Source: Streptococcus sp. 596553
GTDB lineage: Bacteria > Bacillota > Bacilli > Lactobacillales > Streptococcaceae
Reading direction: 5' to 3'
Length of the DNA: 64,000 bases
Assembly (NCBI RefSeq): GCF_900411395.1
Contig: NZ_OXCQ01000003.1
Location: 62,001 to 126,000, forward strand
A program made the position numbers and the translations under genes. The notes beneath the pieces are model-generated. The model searched no databases, was not told the origin of the DNA, and saw nothing but the letters and a program-made list of their open reading frames with translations. Of the stretch, positions 29,215 to 38,729 are shown piece after piece. The stretch's first letter is position 1, and every line of letters starts with the position of its first letter.

Positions 29215-29479
29215 GAAAGAATTTCTCTAAATCTTCTAATACCAATAAATCGATAAGATATTATATCTACAATAGATTGCGTTGACTCTCCAAATTGATT
29301 CATCTATATTTTATTTCAACTCACTATATTTTCTTCGATATCTGCAAATCAAAATGCAAGACACATAAGTAGCACCATATTTGTTACTCTTATCTGTCCT
29401 CTCAAGAGACTATTATGAGTTGTTTCAGAATCATTCACTACTTTGACCCTGAATCTCCTTTGTCTCAAAATCAAAGACT

Positions 29480-29632
29480 TATACTCTTCGAAAATCTCTT
29501 CAAACCGCGTCAACTTCATCCACAACCTCAAAACAGTGTTTTGAGCTGACTTCGTCAGTTCTATCTACAACCTCAAAGCAGTGCGTTGAGCAACCTGCGG
29601 CTAGTTTGCTCTTTGATTTTCATTGAGTATTA
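29480..29632 (+). repeat. Rearranged BOX element downstream of queA
   Basis: Starts with boxA (TATACTCTTCGAAAATCTC) but breaks off before the GTCGCCTTGCCGTA core and runs into two boxB-like units, then boxC lacking nine bases (CTAGTTTGCTCTTTG). It fills most of the 571-nt gap between queA and the choline-binding protein gene; the rest of that gap, apart from the terminator, shows nothing recognisable. Confidence 0.85.
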
Positions 29633-29635
29633 AAC

Positions 29636-29693
29636 AAAAAGTGAACAAACCTGAATTCTAATGTATAGAAGACTAGGTTTGTTCACTTTTTTA
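29636..29693. terminator. Strong bidirectional terminator
   Basis: AAAAAGTGAACAAACCT (29636-29652) pairs perfectly with AGGTTTGTTCACTTTTT (29675-29691) around a 22-nt loop, between convergent queA and the choline-binding protein gene. Confidence 0.85.
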
Positions 29694-29785
29694 TAGTCGC
29701 TATAAGATGAGCTTATCTATAGCTTTTTATACATAATTATATATCCAGACATACTATTATCAATTGTGTCGTAGGGAGGAATCTG

Positions 29786-31738
29786 TTAAAGCACCCATTC
29801 ACCATTATCATTGACTCTATAGCCATCTATACTTGTATTGACCGCTAGCTCACCCGATGCATTTACATAATACCATTTACTACCAACTTGGAACCATTGA
29901 TTGGCTTTCATAGAACCGTTGCTGTTGAGGTAGTACCATGAACCATTATTTTGTAGCCAACCTGTCTCCATGGAACCATTATCGTTTAGATAGTACCATA
30001 AACCATCAACTTGCTCCCAACCTGTCTCCATGGAACCATTATCGTTTAGATAGTACCATAAACCATCAACTTGCTCCCAACCTGTTGCCATGGAACCATC
30101 AGTATTATAAAAATACCACATAGCATTTTCTTGTTTCCAGCCTGTTGTTGGAGCAACTGGTTTAGCTGGTTCTACTGCTGCATCCGTTCCTTGATTAGAT
30201 GTAACAGATACAGGATACGAAGGAATAGATGATTTCTTAGGAACAACAACTTTTTCAGGTTCTCTCGTCCCTCTCCTTATACGTCTTTTTACCATCTCCT
30301 TAGTAATTTGACGAGAAGTAGTTTCTTCAATTGTTCCATCACGTTCATCTACAGTATAGATTGTAGTAAGCGTAATTTCACCAATTTCTCCTGCTTCTTC
30401 TATTTCTTGACCTTTATCAAGAGTTGGGTCATCGAGATCTTCTGTTTCGATTGGAATTACTTGGACAAGAACTTGGGGCTTGGTTCCTTTTTTAACAACT
30501 CGTGTTTGAGAGTCTTCTTTTTGACTTAAAGTACTCTCAGTTACTTGTCCACTCTTTCCATCTACATCATAAGTTATCGTTGTAACTGTTTTCCCATTCT
30601 TTCCTAGAGTAATCTCTTTCTCCTGTCCTGCAGAAAGGTCATTGTCTGCTTCATATTTAGTAGCAAATGGAACAAGAACTTCTTCAACCTTGCTCTTGGC
30701 AGGAACTTTGATAACTGTGTCTGTCGGTTCTTTTCTGTCTACAGTAACCTTTTCGGTAACATGACCATTCTCTGAATTAACATCGTAGGTCCTTGTCGTA
30801 GTTACATAGCCATCCTCTCCATCAATCATCTCAATAGAAGCTCCTCGGTCTCTACTCTCATCTTTTTCATAACGGATGACACTTGTAGGAAGAACTTCAC
30901 GCTCAACCTTACTTTTAGCTGGAACTTTGATAACTGTGTCTGTCGGTTCTTTTCTGTCTACAGTAACCTTTTCTGTGACCTTACCAGTCTCTGAATCAGC
31001 ATCGTAGGTCCTTGTCGTGGTTACAGTTCCGTCCTCTCCGTCAATTGTAATAGGATTTTCACTACGGTCTTTAGTTTCATCTTTTTCAAAACGGATATTT
31101 GTACTTTTTTCGGTGATGCGTTTTTCTACCTTATCTTTAGCTGCAACTTTATAGATAATATCCTTTGATTCTTTTTCAATGGTGGATGTTGTTTCTCTAA
31201 TTGTTACCTCACCTGTTTTATCATTTACATCATATGTTGTAGTAATTTTTCTAAGTCCATCTTCTCCATCACTTTCTGTTAAAACATTACTTCCAACAGG
31301 GCGAGTGGCATCTTTTATATATCTAATAAGAGAGCTAATCGTTTCGGTAACTACAGTAGGCTTTGTTCCCACTTTGATAACTTCTGTTTGAGGTTGAAGA
31401 ATAACAACGTCAGATTTCTCGCTGACCAACTGTAAAGTTGTAGATGAATATGTTTTTACGGTAGCTTTTATTCCTTTTTTACCAGGTGTTTTTGTTTCTT
31501 TCGTTCCTTTAGGAAGATTGTCATCTCTTTCGTATATTGTTTCATAGGGGATATCTTTTCGGTTATCTTGGGTTTCAAAATTATCATCCAATTCACTTGT
31601 CACATCTGCCCCATCAGCATGAACAAAACTTGTATTCAGGATTCCTCCTAAAAATAAAGTTAGCCCGACTATCACAGAACCAAAAATCTTTCCGAGTTTA
31701 CGTAATGCATAGCGCTTATTGGTATTAAATTTTTCCAT
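29786..31738 (-). CDS. Choline-binding surface protein with G5-like repeats
   Basis: A 650-residue secreted protein. Its signal peptide carries a YSIRK-like motif (YALRKLGKIFGS) and ends near HADGAD. Residues about 55-510 hold some six G5-like repeats (for example VPAKSKVE at their ends, GEDGTVTTTRTYD inside). A linker follows, then choline-binding repeats of the form GWEQVDGLWYYLNDNGSM, two of them encoded by identical 60-nt DNA. The repeats bind phosphocholine on teichoic acids and hold the protein on the cell surface. G5 domains are found in adhesins and surface peptidases and may bind amino sugars. No catalytic domain is seen. RBS is AAGGAGG. Confidence 0.9.
   Translation of the reverse strand: MEKFNTNKRYALRKLGKIFGSVIVGLTLFLGGILNTSFVHADGADVTSELDDNFETQDNRKDIPYETIYERDDNLPKGTKETKTPGKKGIKATVKTYSSTTLQLVSEKSDVVILQPQTEVIKVGTKPTVVTETISSLIRYIKDATRPVGSNVLTESDGEDGLRKITTTYDVNDKTGEVTIRETTSTIEKESKDIIYKVAAKDKVEKRITEKSTNIRFEKDETKDRSENPITIDGEDGTVTTTRTYDADSETGKVTEKVTVDRKEPTDTVIKVPAKSKVEREVLPTSVIRYEKDESRDRGASIEMIDGEDGYVTTTRTYDVNSENGHVTEKVTVDRKEPTDTVIKVPAKSKVEEVLVPFATKYEADNDLSAGQEKEITLGKNGKTVTTITYDVDGKSGQVTESTLSQKEDSQTRVVKKGTKPQVLVQVIPIETEDLDDPTLDKGQEIEEAGEIGEITLTTIYTVDERDGTIEETTSRQITKEMVKRRIRRGTREPEKVVVPKKSSIPSYPVSVTSNQGTDAAVEPAKPVAPTTGWKQENAMWYFYNTDGSMATGWEQVDGLWYYLNDNGSMETGWEQVDGLWYYLNDNGSMETGWLQNNGSWYYLNSNGSMKANQWFQVGSKWYYVNASGELAVNTSIDGYRVNDNGEWVL
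29957..30085 (-). repeat. Identical 60-nt tandem repeats in the choline-binding domain
   Basis: The unit 29957-30016 is repeated exactly at 30017-30076 and continues for nine more matching bases, so slippage or recombination could change the number of choline-binding repeats. Confidence 0.85.
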
Positions 31739-31768
31739 TACATCCTCCTTCTAAAAGTTACTACTTCT

Positions 31769-31797
31769 AGTATAGCATCTTTTCTGGTAAATGTTAA
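31769..31797 (-). promoter_or_regulatory. Promoter of the choline-binding protein gene
   Basis: TTAACA (31792-31797), 17-nt spacer, extended -10 TGCTATACT (TATACT at 31769-31774) on the minus strand, 31 bases before the ATG. Confidence 0.7.
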
Positions 31798-32369
31798 ACA
31801 ATATATTTTGTATATTAAATAAGCTCAGAATGAGATATTGATTATTGAACTAACACTTCAACTATATCGTAATCAATCTCATATATAGAGGATTGCAGAC
31901 ATCTTATCTAAATACATGCTAATATATTTCGATACAAACATTCCAACTTGATAATTTTCACTCATCTTTCATCATTCCTTATACAACTATGCAGTAGCAA
32001 TCGAATAGTTTGCTCATCAGAATGAGACTATTTTAATGTTAGATATTTTGATAGAAAAACATAAATAAAATTGGTGGAACTTAATTCCCTAACTCGATAG
32101 AGGATTCTATTTTAAATTTAACAACAGCTAGGATTACACTATAAAAAACATATTACCACCTGTTCGACTGGAGAATCTAGTCGATTAGCTCCCTCTTAGT
32201 TACAAGCTTAAAGCGATTTTTTAACTAATACTAAACAAGATTAAAGAAGGAACTAGAACATCTGTCTTGTGCTAATCAATATGCTATTTTAAAGTTGCAA
32301 ATAAACTTGGGATGCCAATTATTATATTTACAATAAATAGTTGACTTCGATGGAAGCAGAAAAGAGAAT
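31798..32369. other. AT-rich gap with no recognised feature
   Basis: About 570 bases between the choline-binding protein promoter and an acetyltransferase gene. No open frame of useful length, no BOX element and no strong hairpin was seen on either strand. It may be the eroded remains of earlier insertions. Confidence 0.5.
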
Positions 32370-32921
32370 TCACCAGTCTTCCCTACTTATCTGATAATAA
32401 ATAAGATCCGCAAGATATCCTTTTCTCTCTGCACCATTGATAATAGTCTTTAGATAGGACATTCCAGCCTTCTCCATGACACGACCTGAAGCTGGATTGA
32501 GACTAGCATATCGTGCCTTAACTTTTTGAAATCCTACTTGAGTAAAGGAGAAGTCCAAGACAGCTTTCAAGGCCTCTGTTATAATTCCATGTCCCCAGTA
32601 TTTCTTGCCGAGCACATAACCAATTTCACAAGAAGAATCGTTCTCATCTATTGCAACGATGCTGATATCTCCTATCACCTGCTCCGGGTTTTCTTTGAGA
32701 CAAATGGCCCATTTGTAATAGTTGGGATTGGTATAGGAGACAATCCAATTTCGAATCGAGTTTCGAGTGATTTCGACATTAGAATGGGGATCCCAGGTGA
32801 CATAGGTCAGATTCTCAGCGGATGAAGCCCAATTCTGAAACATAGCTTCTGCATCACTTTCCACAAATCTTCGCAAGGTTAAACGCTCTGTCTGTAATAT
32901 TTGCGTACCGATAGATTTCAT
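32370..32921 (-). CDS. GNAT N-acetyltransferase, RimJ/RimL type
   Basis: A 183-residue acetyltransferase with the RimJ/RimL-like opening TERLTLRRFVESDAEAMFQN and the acetyl-CoA-binding region IGYVLGKKYWGHGIITEAL (GxGxxxEA-like). Such enzymes acetylate protein N-termini or small amines; the substrate is unknown. It stands alone, apart from its neighbours. Confidence 0.88.
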   Translation of the reverse strand: MKSIGTQILQTERLTLRRFVESDAEAMFQNWASSAENLTYVTWDPHSNVEITRNSIRNWIVSYTNPNYYKWAICLKENPEQVIGDISIVAIDENDSSCEIGYVLGKKYWGHGIITEALKAVLDFSFTQVGFQKVKARYASLNPASGRVMEKAGMSYLKTIINGAERKGYLADLIYYQISREDW

Positions 32922-32929
32922 GATTCCGC

Positions 32930-33136
32930 CTCACTTCCTTATTTCTAGGCTCTTAGTAAAAAGACTAAACTCAGCAACAGCTAGAAAACGAGTTTTTGGT
33001 CTAATCCCTTGACGCAGTCGCTGTCTGGTTCGAAATGCGCTCTAGCAAGCTTTTTCAAACCTAGTCATCGTTGCGGGGGTGAGACGACGAAATCGAACTC
33101 TGTGAGTTACCGGACCTTCTCTCACTTTCTTATTTC
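32930..33136. repeat. GC-richer spacer flanked by 16-nt direct repeats
   Basis: CTCACTTCCTTATTTC (32930-32945) and CTCACTTTCTTATTTC (33121-33136) differ by one base and enclose about 175 bases that are GC-richer than their surroundings. No gene is seen inside. It could be a small inserted or duplicated element. Confidence 0.45.
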
Positions 33137-33149
33137 AAGGTGAGAGGCT

Positions 33150-33172
33150 GAAAACCTCCACTGGAGGTTTTC
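33150..33172 (-). terminator. Terminator of pncB-nadE
   Basis: GAAAACCTCC-ACT-GGAGGTTTTC, a perfect stem with tight loop that touches the nadE stop codon. Confidence 0.75.
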
Positions 33173-33995
33173 ACTCCCAAAAGTCATCAAAGACGGTGAT
33201 TGGTAGGTGGCGTTTGTGTTGGCCTTTGTGCCACCAATTTTCGATAGTGATTTGGGCTTCTGGGCTGATTGTTTTGCCTTCTAGGTAGTCGTCAATCTCT
33301 TCATAAGTGACTCCGAGGGCTACTTCGTCAGCTAGGCCTGGTTTGTCTTCTTCTAGGTCTGCTGTTGGGATTTTTTCATAAAGGGCTGGGTCTGCACCAA
33401 GTTCCTTCAAGAGTTGTTTTCCTTGGCGTTTATTGAGACGGAAAAGGGGTAAAATATCCGCACCACCGTCACCAAACTTGGTAAAGAAACCTGTGATATT
33501 TTCCGCAGCGTGGTCTGTTCCAATGACCGCTCCGCTGTGGGCACCAGCAAGGGCATACTGAGCAATCATACGGCAACGAGCCTTGATATTGCCCTTGTTA
33601 AAATCTGAAACAGGACTACCTGTCGCTTCAACTGCAGCTGTCATAGCGTCAGCTGATTCCTTGATATTAACTACCAAGCTGACATCTGGCTGGATAAATG
33701 CTAGGGCTTTTTGAGCATCTGCTTCATCGGCTTGTACTCCGTATGGCAGGCGGACAGCGATAAATTTGTAGCTATCATCTCCTGTCTCTGCTCGCATTTC
33801 TTCCATAACTAATTGCGCCAAGCGCCCTGCCAAGGTTGAGTCCTGCCCTCCAGAAATTCCTAGTACAAAGGTTTTAAGAAAGGGATGTTTTTTCAGGTAT
33901 CTCTTTAAGAAATCAATAGAACGACGGATTTCTTCTTGGGCATCAATAACTGGTTTTACGCCCAGCTCTTGGATAATCGTTTCTTGCAAACTCAT
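33171..33995 (-). CDS. nadE: Ammonia-dependent NAD synthetase
   Basis: A 274-residue enzyme making NAD from deamido-NAD, ATP and ammonia. The N-type ATP pyrophosphatase P-loop [14 protein letters not shown] is present, as are [20 protein letters not shown] and the [17 protein letters not shown] segment. No glutaminase domain is present, so it uses free ammonia. The ATG overlaps the pncB stop by four bases (ATGA). Confidence 0.96.
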   Translation of the reverse strand: MSLQETIIQELGVKPVIDAQEEIRRSIDFLKRYLKKHPFLKTFVLGISGGQDSTLAGRLAQLVMEEMRAETGDDSYKFIAVRLPYGVQADEADAQKALAFIQPDVSLVVNIKESADAMTAAVEATGSPVSDFNKGNIKARCRMIAQYALAGAHSGAVIGTDHAAENITGFFTKFGDGGADILPLFRLNKRQGKQLLKELGADPALYEKIPTADLEEDKPGLADEVALGVTYEEIDDYLEGKTISPEAQITIENWWHKGQHKRHLPITVFDDFWE

Positions 33996-35452
33996 TCTTC
34001 TTCTCCTTCGCCGAGGGCTTCCTTGCGCATTTTGTCTATCAAGTCCATCTTGTCTTGCCATACATCACGCGCCAAATCCACTGGATAATGCTGTGGATTA
34101 AGCACGCGCTTGTACTCATCCCACAACTTGTCAAATTCCTTACGAGCATAATCCTGAATCTCAGTCAAACTAGGCAGCTTGTAAATCAATTTTCCGTCCT
34201 TGAAAATATCCACCAAGAGAGGAACAGCATCAAAATTACGAACCGTCTTCTTGATATAAGTATAGGTCGGATGGAACATCTTGATTTCTGTCATGTCACT
34301 CACATTCACACCATCATAAGTGATGTAGTCACCCTCTGACTTGCCTTTTTCACGACTGGTAATGCGCCACACCTGCTTCTTACCTGGCGTAGACACTTTT
34401 TCCGCATTATTAGACAGCTTGATGGTATTGCGCATATTACCATTTTCATCTTCGATCGCAACAATCTTATAAACCGCCCCAAGAGCTGGCTGGTCATAGG
34501 CTGTAATCAGCTTTGTACCCACACCCCAGACATCAATCTTGGCCTTTTGCATCTTGAGGTTGAGGATAGTATTTTCATCTAGGTCATTTGAAGCATAAAT
34601 CTTAGCCTCTGTAAATCCAGCCTCGTCCAGTTGCTGACGGACTTTCTTGGAAATGTAGGCAATATCCCCAGAGTCAATCCGCACACCCATAAAGTTAATC
34701 TGATCACCCAGTTCACGCGCCACCTGAATTGCAGCGGGTACCCCAATGCGAAGGGTGTCATAGGTATCCACAAGAAAAACGCAATTTTTGTGGGTCGCAG
34801 CATAAGCCTTGAAAGCCTCATAGTCATTGCCATAAACCTGTACCAAGGCATGAGCATGGGTCCCCAAAACAGGAATGTCAAAGAGTTTACCCGCACGCAC
34901 GTTGCTGGTTCCATTGGCGCCACCAATCACCGCTGCGCGTGTTCCCCAGATAGCCGCATCCATCTCTTGAGCCCGACGTGTCCCAAACTCCATCAAGGGT
35001 TCATCTTCGATAACCGAGCGAATACGAGCTGCCTTAGTAGCCACCAAGGTCTGGTAGTTGACGATGTTCAAAAGGGCCGTTTCGACCAATTGACATTGGG
35101 CTAGAGGGCCTTCCACCTGCACAATCGGTTCATTGGAAAAGACCAAGTCCCCTTCTTGGGCAGAACGAACGGTCAACTCCAACTTGAAATTGCGAAGGTA
35201 ATCCAAGAATGCCCCATGATAGCCCAGCGACTCCAAATAGGCAATATCACTATCTGAAAAACGCAAGTCTTCAAGATAACTCACAATTCTTTCCAAACCT
35301 GCAAAAACCGCATAGCCGTTCTTAAAAGGCTGTTGGCGGAAATACATTTCAAAGACCGCCTTCTTATTGTGAATCCCTTGGTCAAAGTAAACCTGCATCA
35401 TGTTGATCTGGTACAAGTCCGTGTGCAATGTCAAACTATCATCTGGATACAT
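33992..35452 (-). CDS. pncB: Nicotinate phosphoribosyltransferase
   Basis: A 486-residue enzyme joining nicotinate to phosphoribosyl pyrophosphate, the entry step of NAD salvage. Signatures [15 protein letters not shown] at the N-terminus, [20 protein letters not shown] and [18 protein letters not shown] match the family at normal length. Coupled to nadE, so the pair turns scavenged nicotinate into NAD. Confidence 0.96.
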   Translation of the reverse strand: MYPDDSLTLHTDLYQINMMQVYFDQGIHNKKAVFEMYFRQQPFKNGYAVFAGLERIVSYLEDLRFSDSDIAYLESLGYHGAFLDYLRNFKLELTVRSAQEGDLVFSNEPIVQVEGPLAQCQLVETALLNIVNYQTLVATKAARIRSVIEDEPLMEFGTRRAQEMDAAIWGTRAAVIGGANGTSNVRAGKLFDIPVLGTHAHALVQVYGNDYEAFKAYAATHKNCVFLVDTYDTLRIGVPAAIQVARELGDQINFMGVRIDSGDIAYISKKVRQQLDEAGFTEAKIYASNDLDENTILNLKMQKAKIDVWGVGTKLITAYDQPALGAVYKIVAIEDENGNMRNTIKLSNNAEKVSTPGKKQVWRITSREKGKSEGDYITYDGVNVSDMTEIKMFHPTYTYIKKTVRNFDAVPLLVDIFKDGKLIYKLPSLTEIQDYARKEFDKLWDEYKRVLNPQHYPVDLARDVWQDKMDLIDKMRKEALGEGEEE

Positions 35453-35567
35453 ACTTTTCCTACTTCCTTAGCTAGAAACCCATGAAAATTTTCAAGAACT
35501 TTCATGTATTCCAATAAATTAGTACTATTATATCACATTTTAGCTGGATTGAGAAAAGAGTAACAAG

Positions 35568-36056
35568 CTATTCACTACTCTCCAGTTCATCCATATCTTG
35601 TTCAAATTTTTTCTGCGCCCATTCGCCATAGCTCTTCAGACCAAGATTGCCAATAAAGACCCATGGAAGGTAAATGACATAAGTAATCGCCCAAGCAGAT
35701 AGGTATTTAACGTTCAAAGGATTGTGCTGATAAATTTCTATGTTGAATTGATAATTCTGCAACATCAAAAGAGCCGTAATAGCCAAGGTTAGGAAAAAAC
35801 AACCCAAAATCGTAAAATGAAAACGACTATAGTAGGTCACTCCCAGATAACGGGCACGATTGAAAAAGAAGAAAATTCCTACTATCAGAGTATAGACTAG
35901 AAAATTCGGATTAAAAAGAGATGGAGCCAACACTGCCACCAAATAGCTTAGAAGCACCAGCCCAATAAAGAGGGAAAAGGATTCTGCCCCAGCTTTATTG
36001 ATTAATTGTTCTTCTCTTTCGTCAAGTAATTGATAATGAATAAATTTATTTACCAT
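35568..36056 (-). CDS. Small membrane protein paired with an XRE regulator
   Basis: A 162-residue protein with four hydrophobic segments and short charged ends. I do not recognise a named family. The gene overlaps the upstream XRE-type regulator gene by 11 nt. Streptococci often have such pairs, in which a small Cro-like repressor is co-transcribed with a membrane protein that may modulate it. Function unknown. Confidence 0.75.
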   Translation of the reverse strand: MVNKFIHYQLLDEREEQLINKAGAESFSLFIGLVLLSYLVAVLAPSLFNPNFLVYTLIVGIFFFFNRARYLGVTYYSRFHFTILGCFFLTLAITALLMLQNYQFNIEIYQHNPLNVKYLSAWAITYVIYLPWVFIGNLGLKSYGEWAQKKFEQDMDELESSE

Positions 36057-36255
36057 CTTCTTCCTCCCAAAATAGTTGGTCTAGGCTTTTCCCTAAACAT
36101 CTGCAAATGGACTGGCAGAGCGAGAGACTGGGATTGTATTTTCCCGCCTCTATCAAACCAATAGTCTGGCGCGTCACCCCCACAGCCTCTGCCAGTTGAC
36201 CTTGAGTTAAATCAAGCTCTACACGAGCTAATTTTAATTTTAAATTTTTAGCCAC
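36046..36255 (-). CDS. XRE-family helix-turn-helix regulator
   Basis: A 69-residue DNA-binding protein consisting of one Cro/C1-type helix-turn-helix (LTQGQLAEAVGVTRQTIGLIE), as in the compact YozG-type regulators. It overlaps the membrane-protein gene downstream; a repressor-with-membrane-partner pair is likely. The target is unknown. Confidence 0.88.
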   Translation of the reverse strand: MAKNLKLKLARVELDLTQGQLAEAVGVTRQTIGLIEAGKYNPSLSLCQSICRCLGKSLDQLFWEEEDGK

Positions 36256-36364
36256 CTGCGTCCTCCTTATAATTTTAAAAAGTTGCGCCTCTTTTTAACA
36301 TCATTATATCATATATCCAACTTAATGCAATATATAAATGTCATTTTGTGAAATTTTATTAACA

Positions 36365-36398
36365 AAAAACTCTCTACCATAAAAAAATAGAGAGTGTT
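36365..36398 (-). terminator. Terminator of the U32 peptidase gene
   Basis: On the minus strand ACTCTCTA, an 11-nt loop and TAGAGAGT followed by TTTTTTG. Confidence 0.7.
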
Positions 36399-36604
36399 AC
36401 GTTTAAATATAGGATTTCAAAATATCGACGGCATCGCTTCTTTGTTTAATTTGATAGGCTTTGATACCTAAGCTCCGACTTTATCACTTAAAAATAAAAA
36501 AGGACAGCTAATCCCTTGCACATCAAGGGATTTCGCCATTCTTTAATCTCGTTTAAGTGTTGTATATGGAGCTTTGCATAATTTTTTAAAACTAAACAAC
36601 TACA
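36399..36604. other. Gap with a 9-bp hyphenated palindrome, possible old attachment site
   Basis: The gap after the U32 peptidase gene holds AATCCCTTG-CACAT-CAAGGGATT (36510-36532). Such a palindrome with a short spacer resembles the core sites of tyrosine recombinases, but no integrase or second copy is present in the window. No gene is seen. Confidence 0.35.
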
Positions 36605-37891
36605 TTAAGCTCGAACTGTGACACTAGTTCCATCTTCTTTGTAGAGATTGATGAGTCCTTCTTTTAATGCACGAACCATGTCTCCTGCTTGAACAGGTTG
36701 AGGCACCTTAATAGTCAATAGTTCCATTGGATTTGGAGCACGGTCGATTTTATTGCCTTTGGCATCGTGAAGATCCTCAATATAGGTTTCAAAATGACGG
36801 AAACCTGGTCCATAAAACTCAACTTGATCGCCTTCGTTGATGACATTCCGTTGACGAATGGTTGCCGTTTGAGTCGCATCATCATAAGAAACCACTTCAG
36901 CGACAAACTTATACTCAGGAATTTTACGACGCGCACCAAACAACTGCTCATTTTCAGATGGTGTACCATAGTAGAAACCTGTTGCTAATTCACGTTGGGC
37001 AACCTTCCACATCTCGTCCACCAAGTCTTGTTTGATAGATTCAAACTTTTCAGGACTTTCAAGATAGGCATCCACAGCCGCCTTGTAGCAGTTGGTTACT
37101 GTTGATACGTAGTGAATAGACTTCATACGCCCTTCAATCTTAAGACTGTCCACACCATTTTCAATCATATCTGGGATATGGTCAATCATAGACATGTCAA
37201 CGGCTGACATTGAAAATTCTTCTGGAATTTCACCTTTCAAGCTCTTGCGTTCTTGACCAAATGGCATATCGTAAAGGTCGTATTTCCAACGGCAAGATTG
37301 AGAGCAACCACCACGGTTAGCATCACGCATACTCATGTGGTTTGAAAGAGTACAACGACCAGAGTAAGAAATACACATGGCTCCGTGAACAAAGGCTTCA
37401 ATCTCAACATCTGTACGTTTGCGGATTTCAGCTAATTCTTCCATCGAAACCTCACGCGCCAAAACGACACGAGTCAAGCCCAGTTCTTTCCAGAACTCAA
37501 GGGTTTCATAGTTAGTGGCACTGGCTTGAGTAGAGAGGTGGATTTCAAGACCTGGTGCTTCAGTCGCTGCAATCATAATCAAGGCTGGGTCAGATACGAT
37601 AACTGCTGCAATCCCGATATCACGCAGTTTACGGAACCACTCACCAGCACCAGCTTCATTTCCTTCGTGCATAACCATATTGGCAGCAACATAGACCTTG
37701 GCACCGTACTTGGCCGCAAACTGGACTCCTTCCTCCATCTGTTCAAAGGTAAAGTTTCCTGCACGGCTACGGAGACCATAGGCCTGACCACCGATAAAGA
37801 CAGCATCTGCCCCATACTGAACAGCTACTTTTAGCTTCTCTAAAGTCCCTGCAGGTGATAAAACCTCAGGACGTTTTAATGTTTTTGTCAT
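36605..37891 (-). CDS. trhP: U32 peptidase family protein, TrhP-type tRNA hydroxylation
   Basis: A 428-residue protein of peptidase family U32. The family signature spans EAFVHGAMCISYSGRC and is followed by the cysteine-rich GGCSQSCRWKYDLYD that can hold an iron-sulfur cluster. Relatives (TrhP/YrrO) hydroxylate uridine-34 of tRNA using prephenate; older annotations call them collagenase-like. The ATG at 37891 was chosen over an upstream start because GGAG lies six bases before it. The symbol is by homology only. Confidence 0.88.
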   Translation of the reverse strand: MTKTLKRPEVLSPAGTLEKLKVAVQYGADAVFIGGQAYGLRSRAGNFTFEQMEEGVQFAAKYGAKVYVAANMVMHEGNEAGAGEWFRKLRDIGIAAVIVSDPALIMIAATEAPGLEIHLSTQASATNYETLEFWKELGLTRVVLAREVSMEELAEIRKRTDVEIEAFVHGAMCISYSGRCTLSNHMSMRDANRGGCSQSCRWKYDLYDMPFGQERKSLKGEIPEEFSMSAVDMSMIDHIPDMIENGVDSLKIEGRMKSIHYVSTVTNCYKAAVDAYLESPEKFESIKQDLVDEMWKVAQRELATGFYYGTPSENEQLFGARRKIPEYKFVAEVVSYDDATQTATIRQRNVINEGDQVEFYGPGFRHFETYIEDLHDAKGNKIDRAPNPMELLTIKVPQPVQAGDMVRALKEGLINLYKEDGTSVTVRA

Positions 37892-37944
37892 GATTTCTCC
37901 TATTTGCAATATAAAAGTTTGACGTTTTTCCTTCTCATTTTATA

Positions 37945-38260
37945 GTAAATAAGCGATAAAATCAAGCCTAGACAGATTGTTTTGACAATTCTAATCTTTT
38001 AAGGCTTACAAACTAACTGTTAATTTGTTGAAAATTAACCTAGTCTTAGCAAGTCGTCAAAAATCCATATATAGTAAAAAACCAGTACCCAAAGATACTG
38101 GCTCATTAAACTACATAAATTAGTCCTTAGATGACTATTCCCATTCTATTGTTTTCTAAATTGATAAGGTTTGATATAGTTTAAAATTAAGGATTTATAC
38201 TAGTTATTTTTATAAGAATTTATTAGAATTAATTTCTATTGTTTACAGAGTTGAAATTAA
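37945..38260. other. Gap upstream of the U32 peptidase gene with an orphan hairpin
   Basis: Contains a hairpin with CCAGTA (38082-38087) and TACTGG (38096-38101) followed on the minus strand by TTTTTT, a terminator with no gene now feeding it. It marks the left edge of the AT-rich R-M island. Nothing else is recognisable. Confidence 0.4.
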
Positions 38261-38293
38261 TGTGTAACAAAAACACAACATTTTTTGTATAAT
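38261..38293 (+). promoter_or_regulatory. Promoter and operator-like site 1 of the R-M island
   Basis: TGTGTAACAAAAACACAACA (38261-38280) followed by TATAAT at 38288-38293, that is 27 bases after the start of the site. The site would cover the -35 region (38265-38270). The same arrangement recurs at 38730-38762. Confidence 0.6.
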
Positions 38294-38322
38294 AGTATTA
38301 GTAATAAAAAGGTGGTGATATA

Positions 38323-38697
38323 GTAAGATTAGCTGTTAGACTAGCAATAGAAACACGAAATAGTATCGATGCTCTAAAAAAAGAAATAAAAGCAACTGGA
38401 GAATTTGATAATCTTCATCTTACTAATGGGTTTGTCGTAAATCAAGCTTATTTAGATTCTAAAAAAATTACTGCTGAACAAAACTGGGATAAAGTATTAA
38501 AATTTGGGTCTCAAGTTGAAGAACGAAGTGCCCCAAAAACTCGAACTGATTTACAAGTAAATCAAACTACTATTGATGATATTGCTGAGTTAAAAAAGAT
38601 TTTACCTCTATATACAGAAACAAATTATGTAACCACTTCTTTTGTTATCAGAATGATAGTGAGGGGTTCTCTTTTAGTGCGTCACGGAAAAATTTAG
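38323..38697 (+). CDS. Possible ribbon-helix-helix regulator lacking a start codon
   Basis: An open frame of about 124 codons preceded by a near-perfect Shine-Dalgarno sequence (AAGGTGGTGAT). At the right distance stands GTA (38323), one base from GTG; no ATG, GTG or TTG is available in frame before coding-like sequence begins. The C-terminal 50 residues fit a ribbon-helix-helix fold: a strand TRTDLQVNQTTI, then DDIAELKKIL, then VTTSFVIRMIVRGSLLV. It has its own promoter and terminator and lies upstream of the methyltransferase. It may be a controller of the R-M genes, silenced by the start mutation or read from a rare start. I do not recognise a named family. Confidence 0.45.
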   Translation, partial: VRLAVRLAIETRNSIDALKKEIKATGEFDNLHLTNGFVVNQAYLDSKKITAEQNWDKVLKFGSQVEERSAPKTRTDLQVNQTTIDDIAELKKILPLYTETNYVTTSFVIRMIVRGSLLVRHGKI

Positions 38698-38718
38698 GCT
38701 TCAAGCCTATTTTTTTTA
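38690..38718 (+). terminator. Terminator of the RHH-like gene
   Basis: TAGGC-TTCAA-GCCTA followed by eight T residues, overlapping the stop codon. Confidence 0.6.
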
Positions 38719-38729
38719 TTTCAATTTTA

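Noticed and set aside
29349..29531. A 60-codon frame on the minus strand downstream of queA
   Set aside because: Runs into the BOX element, has no ribosome-binding site and no recognisable protein.
36510..36532. Intact mobile element at the palindrome downstream of the U32 peptidase gene
   Set aside because: No integrase, no second site and no element boundaries are visible; kept only as a low-confidence site.
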